Assembly (NCBI GenBank): GCA_950295325.1
Contig: OX485805.1
Location: 40,721,501 to 40,785,500 of the forward strand
DNA from: Polytrichum commune
Lineage: Eukaryota; Streptophyta; Polytrichopsida; Polytrichales; Polytrichaceae
Direction of reading: 5' to 3'
DNA length: 64,000 nucleotides
This document shows positions 19,776 through 31,309 of this stretch, in pieces (positions within the stretch are counted from its first letter, which is position 1; each line of letters begins with the position of its first letter). The notes under the pieces were generated by a model. It was not told the DNA's origin and did no database searches. It was given only the letters and a program-made list of their open reading frames with translations. The position numbers were made by a program, and so were the translations under genes.

Positions 19776-22700
19776 TTATGTTCCCAACGCGTCGCTTAAC
19801 CGTGATAAGTGGTCTGTGTTAGCATGACTCTTACCAGGTCGAACTTGTATGGTAAAATTGAACTCTTGTAATAGTAAAACCCATCTAGCTATCCTCCCAC
19901 TCAATTGGGGTTTGTTTATCATGTATTTTAGGGCATCATGATCTACGTGGAATACGAACTTATACCCTAATAGGTAATGTCTGAATTTTTGTACTGAGAA
20001 GATCATTCCTAAGGCTTCTCTCTCCGTGACTGTATAGTTACGCTCGGCTTGGACTAGCTGACGACTAGCAAAGTATATGGGGTGATCGTGACCTTTCTCA
20101 TCCTTTTGACTTAGCACAGCTCCAACCGCTACATTTGACGCATCCACATATACTTCGAAATCCTTCTCCCAGTTAGGTGCCACTAATATTGGCGTAGAGG
20201 CTAGTTTCTTTTTAAGGGTGTTAAAAGCCTCCGTACACGCCTGAGTCCAGACGGGTGGGGTATCGGTCCTCTTTAACAACTCAGTCAAGGGCATTGCGAT
20301 GACCGAGTAGCGAAAGATGAAACGACGATAGTATCCGGTGTGTCCTAAAAAACCCTTGACCTCTGAAACGGTGGTTGGTAAAGGCAATGAAGCAATAATT
20401 GCAATTTTCTCTGGGTCAGTGGCAACTCCTTGCTTTGATATTATATGATCCACTAACCTACCAAAGGGTACTAGGAATACTGACTTTGCTGTATTGATAG
20501 AAATCCCCACTTTCATGCATTCATCAAAGCACTCTTGAAGGTGTTGTGCATGTTTCTCTCTTGCACTATACACTGCAAAGTCATCTAGAAAGACTTCCAT
20601 CGTGCGATGGAGGTATTTCTGAAATGTATTAACTCCTAATCTGGAAAAGGTCCCAGGGGAGTTACACATTCCAAATGGCATACGGGCATGTGCAAAGACT
20701 CCCCATGGTGTGGTAAATGCAGTTAAGGGACGGTGGGGTGGATATATGGAAATTTGGTTATATCCTGAGAATCCATCCATAAAGGAATAACAATCATAAC
20801 CCGCTACTTCGTCCAACATATTGTCTGTGAATGGTAAAGGGAAGTAGTCATTTTTGGTGACATTGTTTAACTTCCGATAATCTACACATATCCGTAGTTT
20901 ACCATTTTTCTTGGGTACTACGACTATGGGTGACACCCACTCACTGTATGGGATAGGGTAAATTATATCGACTTCCAATAACTTATCCACTTCTTCCTTA
21001 ACCAATAGGGAATACTTTGGATTCATCCTGTACTGTCTTTGCCGAACGGGAGTTGTTCCTTCCTCTAATACAATCTTATGCTCACAAATCTCTAGAGGTA
21101 CTCCTCTCAAATCTTTATACGTCCATGCAAAGACTTTAATGTTCCGTTTAAAGAAATCTCTCCAAAACTTCCACTCGACATCTGTTATTTTCTCATAGAC
21201 TTTGATAATGCGGGGTGTGTCATTATCACTCAAGTCCATGTCCTTACACACATTCTTAACAACATAATTCTTAACGGGTTGGTCAGACTCAAACATGGTA
21301 GACTCCCATTTCTTAGCCAACTCATCTTTAACCAGTATTCGAGGTTGTGCCTCTTCTTGCAGAATATGCACTAGTTTTAGTTGGTCAAACTTAGGGGTTC
21401 TTGTATTGCTGACCCTGTTTACCGGTACGGTATTCTGCCATGCTAAAATAGCATCATCAGAATCTCCATCCCCAAGTGCACAGAAATATTCTCCCATTCC
21501 TATGGGGCCATACTGAAAGGATTTGTCATTTACTCGATGTATGGACTCACTAACAGTAGTCTCTCTCTCCGTTTCATACCCATCATCACTGGTGAATTCA
21601 GTCTCCTCTTCTTGGGTCTCACCATGATATTGAGTAGGAAATAAGGGTAGAATTATTTTCTTTAACCCACTTCCAATAGTCAGTGTACCCTTTCCCCAAT
21701 CCTCTTTGGCTTGGGCATCTAGTAACCAAGTGCGTCCAAGAAGACCTGGATAAGACTGTACACCGTCCATTGTTTTAAAAACAACATAATCAATCTTGTA
21801 CTCAATATTGGCTACGAGAGTTGGAATTTGTTCCAGTACTACTAAGGGTTTCACTCGACTGCTATCTGCCATTTTTAATATGATGGTGGTAGAGACTACG
21901 TTAGATATGCCTAACTCGTTCATGGTTTCCACATTCATCAAATTGACACTTGATCCCGTGTCAATTTGGAATCCTGGTATAAGAGCACCTCCTATGATGA
22001 CATCAACTGTTGGGGCTCCTGGGTCTCTACTTAACGTAATGTCGTGTACCATTGCCGGTTTAGGCCATCTACGTATCATGGATGAACTCAAGGAACTACG
22101 ACATTGTGGTGCAACAACCAACAATTGTTTCATTGTGATAGTTGGTTGTATTTTATCTAGATCTTCCATGATATCATAGGGTTTAAGATCTTTAGATAAC
22201 ACCATTGTTCGAGATGATCTAGATGATGTTGTCTTAACTTTAGGCCTTTCTCTTCTTGCAATGGTCTTTAGACGGGGTTGAAGAATATTAGTGGGTAAGA
22301 CAGGTGCATGGTTGAAAACTGGAGGAGCGTTGACAACATGTGGTGATGGAAAGTAAGCCTTCTCTGGAATTATCGTTGGCACAACGTTAGCTTCCACAGT
22401 TGTTTTATCCTTTGGAGTTCTAATCAAGGGTGCTTGGGAATATTCAGAAAGACTTGTCTCCACATCACTATGTTGTTCATTAAACCTCTCGGTGCTAGAT
22501 CCATTGTGTTGTATTAAAGGTGGTTTTCGGGATCTAGTGGTCACTACACTCACCTCCTCATCTAATTTCTTAGAGTGTTGAACTCTATGAACATTACGAT
22601 CTTGTCTTTCTTCCTCTTGTATGGTCACATGCTTACCCTTCTTCCAATCCCTATCGGATGGTGGACCCTCCTTCCGGGGTTGGTCACACTCGGCTGTAGG

Positions 22701-23666
22701 ATGTCCTGCCTCTTTACAATTCCCACACAATGGGATATATTGTTGAATCTTTCTAGGATTGGGACAATCCCCTGCATAATGACCTATCTCTCCACATCGG
22801 AAACACACTACGTACTGATTAGGCATAGGTGTCTTATAATTTTGGGTGCGGGGGTTATATGGAGGACCCCTCCAATTTGGTGGTTGGTTGGTATCACCCC
22901 AAGTTGGTCGATTCCCAAAACTAAGAGGCACTTGCCGACGGTTAAAATTTCTTTTGGGATTATATCCTGCGTTGGGTCCATCGCCCATTCGCTCTTGTTG
23001 CCAACGTCGTGACTGATTGGTGTCTATTTGGTTGACTGCACGACTTCTAGACAAATTCCAACAGTCATTGACCGAATGATTCCCTCCGCAAAAGGTGCAT
23101 TTAACTCTCAAACCCTTTGGAGTGGGACACTCATTGGGTAAATGACCATGACCTTTACAATTATTACACCACACATTGGTTCTTTCCTCACTTGGTTGTG
23201 GTCGTTTATTAGCTCCTCTGGTAATTTTGACTTCCGAGTCTGCTAACTTCTTGGTTATATCCATAAGAGCTAACTCTTGGGATGTAGATTGAGCAACCGG
23301 TGGAGGTTTTAATATGACCTTGGGGGGTTTAAACAAATCTGCGCTAGGGTGTTTGAACTGTGTGGCATCTATCATTGGCTTAGCACCCGGGTATGTTAGA
23401 GATTGACCAGGTAAAACATGATAGTAAGTCTGATCCTTCAGGGGCCGGTCGTAGAGGTCATAATTGTAATTCTCAAAAGTATATTGATCTTCCACACGAG
23501 ACTCCTCCCAAGCTTTTGCTAAATTAAATGCATCCTGTGCAGTAGCTGGGGTACGCTCTCTCACATATAATTTCAACTCAAAAGGGTACAATCCTCCTAT
23601 GAATATATTCCTTAAGAAATTGTTGGGAATTTGGTGCACACCCATTCTCAACAATATATCACTCAT
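19776..23666 (-). pseudogene. Retrotransposon gag C-terminus, protease, reverse transcriptase, RNase H
   Basis: A 1,296-codon open stretch. Four CCHC zinc knuckles lie at about residues 167-180, 190-203, 288-302 and 314-327. The aspartic protease has DTGSS at 569-573. Reverse transcriptase covers about 880-1060 with VSPIVVVPKKNG, the first Asp in SFMDGFSGY (964) and the catalytic FLDDF at 1026-1030, where VYIDD-type motifs are usual. RNase H covers about 1168-1290 (VYVDAS, TEREALG, VDHDALKY). It ends at TAA 19776-19778, directly before integrase in the same frame. Upstream, an in-frame TGA at 23673-23675 separates it from the gag N-terminus. Confidence 0.9.
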
Positions 23667-23672
23667 TCTTCC

Positions 23673-24416
23673 TCAATAACTGTCAACAACCTCGCTTATA
23701 CCCATACGAATTGTCCTCAATCTTTCCATCAGACTGTTTTCAAACCCCAAGGGTCTGAAGTAGACAAGAAATGCATCTTTAAGGGCATCCCAGTCGGCAA
23801 ATGGTGTTTGGCAGGAATACCATAAGAATGCATTCTCTTGCAACGTTGCTGCAAATACCTCCATCATTTTGTTCTGAGGTACACTATTTGCAGCACATGC
23901 AATCTCAAATTTCCTCACATGGACATCAGGGTCTGTCCCTGGTCTACCCTGAAAATAGGGCAAATTCACTACACTATTAATTCGAGGTGGATTAGCTGCC
24001 ATATTGAATAATGGTGCTACGTGTACTGGTGGAGTGTATGGTGTAAATAATGGGTTGCCTTGTACATTAATATTTAAACTGATATGAGGAGATGGGGTGC
24101 GTTCATAAGCAGTAGCCCACAATGGGGGAGTAGATGAGTCCTCTGTAGCGAATAGAGCTTTTGGGGACCAAAAATCTCTCTCACCACTTGTTGTAGGTCT
24201 ATCTGAGGATGTTTCACGTTCACCTTCTGTAGTATCACCAGAATCTCCCTGCACCACCTCTAAAAATGGTTTAACCCAGCTTCTTCTCTTTTCACGTAAT
24301 TGTCGTCTATATTCTCTAGCTGCCGCTCTATCTTCTCTAGCTTTAGCGTTAGCTGCCTTCCTCACGGATGCAGTTTGAGAATGAGACTTTTCATGAGCGG
24401 GTTCCTGTTTGACTTC
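23673..24416 (-). pseudogene. Retrotransposon gag (capsid part)
   Basis: Starts after the TAG at 24417-24419 and ends at TGA 23673-23675, all in the same frame as pol. An Arg/Ala-rich basic helix (AREDRAAAREYRRQLREKRR) is followed by a Ser/Thr-rich linker. The gag capsid-like fold is suggested by PYFQGRPGTDPDVHVRKFE, FAATLQENAFLWYS, and WDALKDAFLVYFRP. The capsid fold continues across the TGA into the following segment (SDILLRMGVHQIP), so the TGA is probably a nonsense mutation. Confidence 0.75.
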
Positions 24417-24908
24417 CTACAAGCATATTGTTCTAAAATCAACGGGGTTAAAATACAAGGGATTTCGGTCTATGAAATCAGGTATAAAAGGTGTGGCCCT
24501 TAGATTCGGCTTTCCAAACACAAATTCATACTCTGTTCTAGACAACTTAGTCCCTTGCCAGGTTCCGTCAACTGGTGGCACTACTTCTGATGTTATCTTC
24601 TTCAATTGCCCATAAACAGAAAATAAAAATCTAAGGGACAAAGGTAAGACAGGGGAATTGTTGTCAACAATTACTCGTCTGTATCCCTTCCCGTTGTTCC
24701 AAATTCGATTAGTAATGTTCCGTTGTAAGTCTAAAGGTAGTGCTACGAATGATTCGATAAAGTCTTTGGGTAAGGCTACATCAGGAGTAATATAGATTCC
24801 GTTCCCGTGATAGCTGAAGCGGAAAAATCTATATAAAGCTGAGAATAAATATCCCCCTGAATAAATTTTGTGTTTGGCAGAGTCCGGGACTTGCCAACAC
24901 CACTCCAT
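24417..24908 (-). pseudogene. Frame upstream of gag, unknown product
   Basis: 163 codons from ATG 24908 to TAG 24417-24419, in the gag frame. It has aromatic-rich segments (LFSALYRFFRFSYHG, FLFSVYGQLKKI) and no recognised domain. Either the N-terminal part of a longer gag polyprotein cut by a stop, or an independent upstream ORF. Confidence 0.45.
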
Positions 24909-24922
24909 TAATTCGTCAAGAA

Positions 24923-25393
24923 TTAACTAGAACAATAATGACATTGAGTTATGTCGATGGTTCTAGGTTTCCCGTTTGACTCAGTCAAATCATCTCTATA
25001 ATATCCTCTACGGTGTTTAGGTCGAACTCTAATTGGATCACTCGACACACTGATCCCCTCTCTAAAGTCTTTCACTTTCCCTCGCTGAATTTGGTACCAC
25101 AGTGCTTCTGCACCTGGAAGATTATCCTCTCGGTATTTATCTTTCTTTAATCTCTCCGCCGTGTTATAAACGTAATGTTCTAATCTAGTGAGTCTATCAG
25201 TGAATACACTTAAAAGTTCGTAGATTCGGTTGTCAACTCTCACAATGGGTTCTTGCAATGGACAAACTTTGTAAGGTCTAGGAGGAAGGGTAGGATTAGA
25301 CACAGGTGGGTCGTATTGGTTTTGACTTCTACGAACTCGTACCTTATTTCTATTACTACAACCTCTAGACCTCCATGGGTTGGTTGTGTTCAT
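24923..25393 (-). CDS. First ORF after the primer-binding site, unknown product
   Basis: 156 codons from ATG 25393 to the stop at 24923, beginning about 70 bases after the primer-binding site. It is basic near the start (RNKVRVRRSQNQYD), has a likely coiled helix (RIYELLSVFTDRLTRLEHYV), and ends CHYCSS. A one- or two-base frame change near 24915 would fuse it to the next segment (ILDELMEWCWQ), so the two were probably one ORF. No family recognised. Confidence 0.4.
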   Translation of the reverse strand: MNTTNPWRSRGCSNRNKVRVRRSQNQYDPPVSNPTLPPRPYKVCPLQEPIVRVDNRIYELLSVFTDRLTRLEHYVYNTAERLKKDKYREDNLPGAEALWYQIQRGKVKDFREGISVSSDPIRVRPKHRRGYYRDDLTESNGKPRTIDITQCHYCSS

Positions 25394-25460
25394 TATGGGT
25401 GACACCGACCATTTGTTATTAGTTCCTTCCCAATTTAACCTTAAAAGACGACCACAACCT

Positions 25461-25478
25461 TCCCCGGCAGCGGCGCCA
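25461..25478 (-). other. Primer-binding site
   Basis: The minus strand reads TGGCGCCGCTGCCGGGGA, four bases after the LTR-like end ACTAACTACA. From memory of the families, this matches the primer-binding type of Athila/Tat elements, usually assigned to tRNA-Asp. Confidence 0.65.
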
Positions 25479-25482
25479 AAAA

Positions 25483-27413
25483 TGTAGTTAGTTTTTGCTA
25501 TGGCTCAAAATAACAAAACCCAGGGAACAAAGTCTCTAGGAAGACTGAGATAGTGTCTATAAGGGTTAATGTCACTTTGGATCAAGGTTCTTAATAACAT
25601 CTTAAGGGTATTCTCATTCTTTACTCTCTTCAATGTTAACCTATCCCATTCTTTTTCCTTCCTCTTATTAGTTCATTCGTGAGGGTTCCGTAGTGAGTGT
25701 TGTCTGTCCTATCTCCAAGGTAGGTGCTATCACTCTAAAGCTCAGACCTAATTCCGTCGTGAAGCTCAAAAGCTTGGCAAGTGGTCAACTAACTCTTAGG
25801 TAGGACAACATGTCCAAAATACGTCTTTGAAGTAGCCATCTTTGTCTTTATGTGTTATGAATTATGCTTGCGATCAATTTAAATTAATTCCACTTAGTTT
25901 TACTTACAGCTATCGGCATTCCTTCAGAGACTGTAACCACCTCCATCACTTTCCAATCCACCTGGTAATCCATCTCAAAGAGTATCCATTCTGTCAATGT
26001 ATAAGTTATATGTATAACTTTAACAAGCTAAATCCTTTAGTTCACAAGTTCTTATCACTTAGAAAGATTTATATGCAAACAATTTCATCTCACCGGGTAA
26101 AGTCTTGCTTCTACCATGCGGGTGTTGTTTTCAGTATTTTCTCTATTTCAGTCTATAAATTCTCTCATACCTAACTGGCGATATTCTATCAGGCTTACCC
26201 AGGCGATATCCTATTGTGGGGTAATTACCCTAAGGTGAGGTCAGCCCTCATCCTCGTACTAGGCTGTAACTCCTCACATTCTCTCAGGTAGGGTCTTGCC
26301 TCCCTCAGGCTTCTACGTCTGTGATTCCTCTACTGGCTATTGCCCTTTCGTCTCTCTGTAGACTGTTGGCCTTGCCATGACCACTCTCTGGTCTTGCCTT
26401 TACCCTTCCAGCCTCATACTATGGCTTTACTCACTCATCCGTCTCTATTCTCCATCCCAGGGTAAGTGGCTATGCTCTCAAGATTATTGCCTCTTAATCT
26501 TTCTTTCACTCACATCTTGACTCCCTCATGCCCTCAAACCTGACTCCATAGCCAACTGCTTGGGATTTCGCACTCTTCCTCGTACATCAAACTCTTCTTG
26601 CTTATGTGTCCTCTTTCGGCGCTCACAGCCTATTGCCTTTCCAGCGCATCTTGGTGTCTCTACCTCGGAAAGGCTATTGCCTGAGTATGCTTGCCTTTTC
26701 TAAGTATCTCATTCAATCACACGCTTCTCTCTTGTTCTTACAACTTAAGAGCACTCTTGACTATGCTTCCAAACTACTTTGCGCTCTTAACAGCTTATAT
26801 GTCTATTTCAATGCTCACGATTATCGCCATTGCACTTCATCACTCCACATACTTTCTTGACATTATCTTCACACAAAAGACTAACTCTCATCATTCTTAC
26901 GACCATTGCTCACAACACCTCTTGACTCCAGCCAATTTGCACTGACTCACACGACCACAAGTATCAGTAAAACTTCATTGCACATACAACCAGATTACTG
27001 CTCATCACGATAACACTTCACTTATATTCAAATGTAATGTTGCCCAAAGACTGTATCACACAGTTCTTCTTTGCCTATTGCTAATACTCCTTCTCGGAGG
27101 AAAACAAATGACACTCAGACTCAATCACTGAGCTCTGATGTCGCTAAAGCCTATTGCCAAACACTAGGAGACTATGCCTGATTTCTAACTCTGAAAATAG
27201 CCTGCCTACCTTCTGCTTCGCCTCCTCCTTGAGCTGACGAAGGAGGAGAAGTCGGTTAGGGATTGTAACCGATTCTTGACGGCGATAGCCCTTCGATGAC
27301 GCTGCGGATGGCATTCCAAGATCATTAGCCAGATGAATGTCATCACTTTTCAAAAAGTGGCCCACTTCCGGTAGGCGATAGCCAAAAATTGGTCTCACAA
27401 AAGCCCAACCACA
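25483..27413 (-). repeat. Candidate 5' LTR (about 1.9 kb)
   Basis: The 3' end at 25483 is fixed by the primer-binding site and reads ...CTAACTACA. At 27413 the minus strand begins TGTGGTTGG, an imperfect inverted match to that end (TGTAGTTAG in reverse complement), and the sequence beyond changes abruptly to a G+T-rich block. A length near 2 kb suits Tat/Athila LTRs. CTATTGCC recurs several times inside (for example 26337, 26632, 27151). Without a partner LTR the outer boundary is a guess. Confidence 0.45.
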
Positions 27414-29472
27414 TTTGACGAATCATGTCAATGCCTAGGGTGGCTACTCTTTTATATTTTGTATGCGATGGTGGTAGTATGGTCTTACTTGGTTTTGTGG
27501 GTGTGGATGTAGCGGTGTAGTCGTCGGCCTTTCGTCGTTTGGTAGTTTGGCTCTCCGAGGCATCCTCTATGCGTGGGTTACGGTATGGTAGAGTTGGTGG
27601 TGTGCCTCCGATGGTGTGTATGGACTTGTGCGGAGTCGTTTGTGCGGCTTGGATGGAGTGTCGTTCGGATGACATTTGTAAAGAGCTCCCTCCACGCTCC
27701 GGTGAAACATTTTCTAATTGGGCGTCCATATCGAGGTCCTCCTCGGCAGCTAAATCATGGATGTGACTGGGTTGTTGTGACGGCTGAGAATTGTGAGAGG
27801 TTGGCGGCTGGGCTTGAATCCGTTGCTGGAACTCCATGTATTGGTTGGCCAGGTTGTGTGGCGGCTGGGCCATGCTGTGGGAAGATTGGGCCGTTGGTGT
27901 CTTGTCGGCCCCTGGTGTGTTATATTGCATGCGATGGAAGGTTGTTTTGGAGATGAACAGTGTGGTGGTTTGGTGCTTTGGATGTTGGGTTGTTGTGGCA
28001 GTTCGGGCTGGGTCCCTGTCGTGTCTGTTTGTTGAGTCGTTTCGGTGTCTTGGGTTTCGTAATGCCGGGGGGATGTGTGTCTTGTCTGCGGCTGTTGTGT
28101 TGGTTTCGTTGTTGGGTGTTGCCGGTGGGTGAGTGCGTATGATAGTCTGGCAGGGCCCGGGCTCCTTGGTTGTGTTGTCCGATTGTCTTGATCTGCAAGG
28201 GCCACTTTTGTTAGTGAATTTGCTGTTTGATCTGTATTGCATGAATTGCCAGTGTGGGAGTTATGTGTGTACCTTGTGTTTTCTGGGGTGTAATTGAGTG
28301 CCTGGATTCCTGAGTTGTGATGTGGTGTGTGTAGGTGAGGTGTGCCATTGGGGTGGCGTGGAGTTGGTTGCGCAGACGATGCCGAGTGGAGTTTGCTGCT
28401 TTGTCGAATTGATATCTGGGCGATGGCATGATCCGTTGGTTGGTGTCGTGTCGGCGACCTGTGGGTTGTGATGTCGTTGGTGATTGGTGTGGGGTTGATC
28501 CGTGGAGGTCAGTCGTGTCTGTCGTAGTTTTCTGTGTGACCGAGTTGGATTGGTAAGTATGATAGTGGGGGCATAATGTTTGAATTGATAGCGGGGGGGA
28601 TCGTTGCTTACCTTTGTGTTTTTGTGAAATTGGATGGCGATGTTGCAGCTGCTGTTGGGATGTGTTGATGGGTTGGTCTGCAGCGCGGTTGTGGTTCTGG
28701 TACCGTCTGGTGTTGATGTTCGGGCAGGTGCGGCACTGTGTGGTCTCCTCCTTCGGAGAGGGTGTGTTTCGCTGCTTATTGCTCCCGGGCGAGTGCGGAT
28801 TCGTTGTGGTGTGTGGGGTGAGCTGGGTGTGGCCACTGATCTCTGGTGGAGTTGAGGGAGCAGCTCGTCTTTGCTGTTGCTTGTCCTGGTCCGAATGCCA
28901 CCTGAGTGTGCAATAGGGGGTGAATGTGAAGGGGGTGTGAGAGGGAGGAGAGTGCGAGAGTGGGGACTGAGTGCGGACCTGTGTGTAGGTAGAGAGCGTT
29001 GTGTGTTGTTGGGTTGTGTGAGTCTTGTGTTAAGTAATGTTGTGAATTGTCTAATGTGGGTGTCTGTGCTTAGTTGGCTATCGGCGGTGTTTAGCCAGTG
29101 GCTGTTTGTGGAGGTAGCTTGGTGCGGGGTTTGCAATGGCGGCGATCTGAGGCGGCATGGTGTTAGCTTTCTTTGGGTGGGGGATGTTTTCGGGGAGTTT
29201 AGGGTTATGAGCGGAGGGTTTGCAGTTTTGTATATAGGGGTTTGTGTGTGTCTGTGAGATGCGATATTGTGGGTGGTGGCGGTTTTTTGATTGGTGTGAA
29301 TGTCATTGGGGTGCTTCTGTTGGGTGATGGGATTGGTGTTGGGCTTCTTCTGCTGTATGGAGGTTGTGTGATGTTGGTGTATTGTTAGTACATCGAATTG
29401 CGGTCTGTGTGTTGGATTGTGTGTGTGTGGGCGGGTTGTGTGCTGTGTGTTACGGGTTGTGTGCTGTGTGCT
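27414..29472 (-). other. G+T-rich block (C+A-rich minus strand), possible truncated element
   Basis: Over about 2 kb the plus strand is markedly G+T-rich, with TGTGTG and GGTTG words. The minus strand gives long Thr/Pro/His/Gln/Asn-rich frames (27414-28242 and 28261-29136) joined by plausible splice sites (CACAAG|GTACAC and TTGCAG|ATC). The most protein-like part is a Met at about 27870 followed by QFQQRIQAQPP-type sequence, then TTKRRKADD, a nuclear-signal-like motif, ending abruptly where the LTR begins. A TATATA at about 29232 could be its promoter. Probably the 5' part of a mobile element cut by the retrotransposon; the family is not identified. Confidence 0.35.
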
Positions 29473-30510
29473 GTGTAATTATTTAGAGAGGCTAAGTTTT
29501 GGCATCATATTTCTTTTTAATAAATCGTGTTAACACCAAATAGTGGACGGAATACTATAGCATTGCAAAATGGACTATGTGAGCAACAAACATTCCATAC
29601 CATCCATCTTGTCATTCAATTAGTTTCATTTAGTTATGCCAATCCTAAACCATTCAAAGTACCATTCAAAACACAACCAATAGCATTTGGGTACTAGTTA
29701 AAGGGTTACCAATAAACATGGAGATAACAAAATATACAAGCTAACATAAACAAGTTGTAAACACGGATAAAAAAAAACAAGAATTATAATCAGTTGTGAC
29801 AAAACATAGAATTTTGCACAAAAGATAAACGCATTCAAATACAAGAAAGTTAAATACAAAAGCCATAATTATTGTATTGATCCTACTACACACTTTGAGG
29901 GGGATCCAATATCTATAACCTTTTTTTTTTTTACTGATTACTAAAATGAAGGAACTATTCACTACCTTATTTTACATATAATCATGTAGGGGACATATTT
30001 CCAATGCTATGGTAGATCTAACAAATTTATAATTTTTACCCTCAACGAATTAAATTGATATTTATTTTTAATTTTTAATCTCACGTGATTTCTAAAATTC
30101 TGATAGTCACCTCCCCGAGCATTTCTCTCATAAAATTTGGAGTTCATTTGAATATCTTATGCATTATGAATGTGAATATGCTCGATCAAAATGAATAGTC
30201 ATTTGGACTCCCCCAATTCAAAAAAACTATTGAGCTGTGGCTAGAAAATGCAATTCAATTTCACCAGGCAGGCACATTATATTCAGATCGGAATTCATTT
30301 AATTATAAACTAAACACCATCGTCAATTTAACTTGTGCTTTTGTGCTTCATGGTGTAGGGCTTTCCCTTCCTGATTCAGAACTAATTCTCTCTCTTGGTT
30401 TTTGGTTATGTTGCATTGCACAGGGTATAGAGAAAAAGAATAAGGTGCTATTTTTTAGTTCCTTTGCAAATAAATAATTAGGGGAGTATCTTGTTTTTTT
30501 TCTGTACAGT

Positions 30511-30618
30511 GCAGATGTCTTCCTTTGTATGGTTATCCTTGAGCCAAGTGCAAAGGCTGAACTAATTGGCTCCAGTGATTTTGAGTTAGGCCCCGGGGTG
30601 GCAACTAGTGCAAAATAA
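30511..30618 (+). pseudogene. Terminal-exon-like fragment (copy A)
   Basis: After a T-rich stretch ending CTGTACAG, a 35-codon frame reads DVFLCMVILEPSAKAELIG and SSDFELGPGVATSAK, then TAA. The same frame is open in the duplicate at 59106-59213, with a few replacements. Looks like the last exon of an unidentified gene captured in the duplicated flank; a minus-strand frame also exists here. Confidence 0.3.
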
Positions 30619-31082
30619 TTTGTAACAGATAATCCATCCATTTTAGTCTTACAGTGTAATAATACATGAATAATTTGAAAATAACGTGGACTTTCTCTTG
30701 GACGGGGGGTTCGTTCAAAATCTGGTCTCCATCAAACCTAATTAAGAATCTATGTAATCTGCAAAAAAAATTGAATAATATACATTATACATATACATTA
30801 TAAAAAAGATAATATACATAAAATTGACTTGTAAGCCCTAACCCTAACTCTCTTTCTGACTTCTCTGGGTGGTTTCTGTTCCGCTTCTCTTCTGAAACTC
30901 TTGAATCTAAATAATCAGAAACATAATCTAGATTATATGTACATAATCTATGGCTTTGTAAAAAAAATTGTACGAGTCCCCCTGTAATTATTTGTTTGAG
31001 GTGCGACCCCGGGAGTAAGGCAAGATGTTGTCTACATTTAAGCACATGCTTGTAGAAATGAGTCTTGTTGAGTGACCGTTTG

Positions 31083-31309
31083 TGTTTTGGGATGCTATCA
31101 ATAACTGCAAGATAAACCCAAAACTTGAAGGAGTGGATGACGTGTGTACATGTTTCTTCACTATCCCTGCTTTAGATGTCGCTCTTGACCCAGCTAAGCG
31201 TCAAGTGCTTTATGGCACAGCGTTTGTATCCACTTCGCCTGAGCAAACTCGAATGATGTTGAAAATAATGGAGCTTGTGGATTCTGATGATATTGGCCTC
31301 CCACTTTAA
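31083..31309 (+). pseudogene. Protein-coding fragment, unknown family (copy A)
   Basis: 75-codon frame with PALDVALDPAKRQVLYG and MLKIMELVDSDDIGLPL, ending at TAA 31307-31309. In copy B the same codon is TCA and the frame continues through STSGPSRVSGSDESGLES to TAG. So copy A has a nonsense change, while copy B has a 7-base insertion upstream. Neither copy has a visible gene body. Confidence 0.35.

Larger units (their letters stand above)
18432..27413 (-). mobile_element. Ty3/gypsy LTR retrotransposon, Tat/Athila-like, decayed
   Basis: Minus-strand order is candidate 5' LTR (27413..25483), primer-binding site, an upstream ORF, gag, protease, reverse transcriptase, RNase H, integrase, and a polypurine tract at 18432-18442. 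Integrase after RNase H defines Ty3/gypsy. No chromodomain follows the integrase GPY motif. The primer-binding sequence TGGCGCCGCTGCCGGGGA is close to the type reported for Athila/Tat elements. In-frame stops occur at 24417-24419, 23673-23675 and 19776-19778, plus a frame change near 24915. A matching 3' LTR was not found, so the element seems truncated at that end. Confidence 0.75.

Noticed and set aside
27539-29257. Plus-strand Gly/Val/Cys/Trp-rich frames of 70-130 codons
   Set aside because: They arise from TGT/GTG/TGG-rich composition; the minus strand is the more plausible coding strand here.
30836-30855. Interstitial telomere (CCCTAA) at 30.84 kb and again near 59.51 kb
   Set aside because: Only about two heptamer-like units, present because the flank is duplicated; too short to call a telomeric tract.
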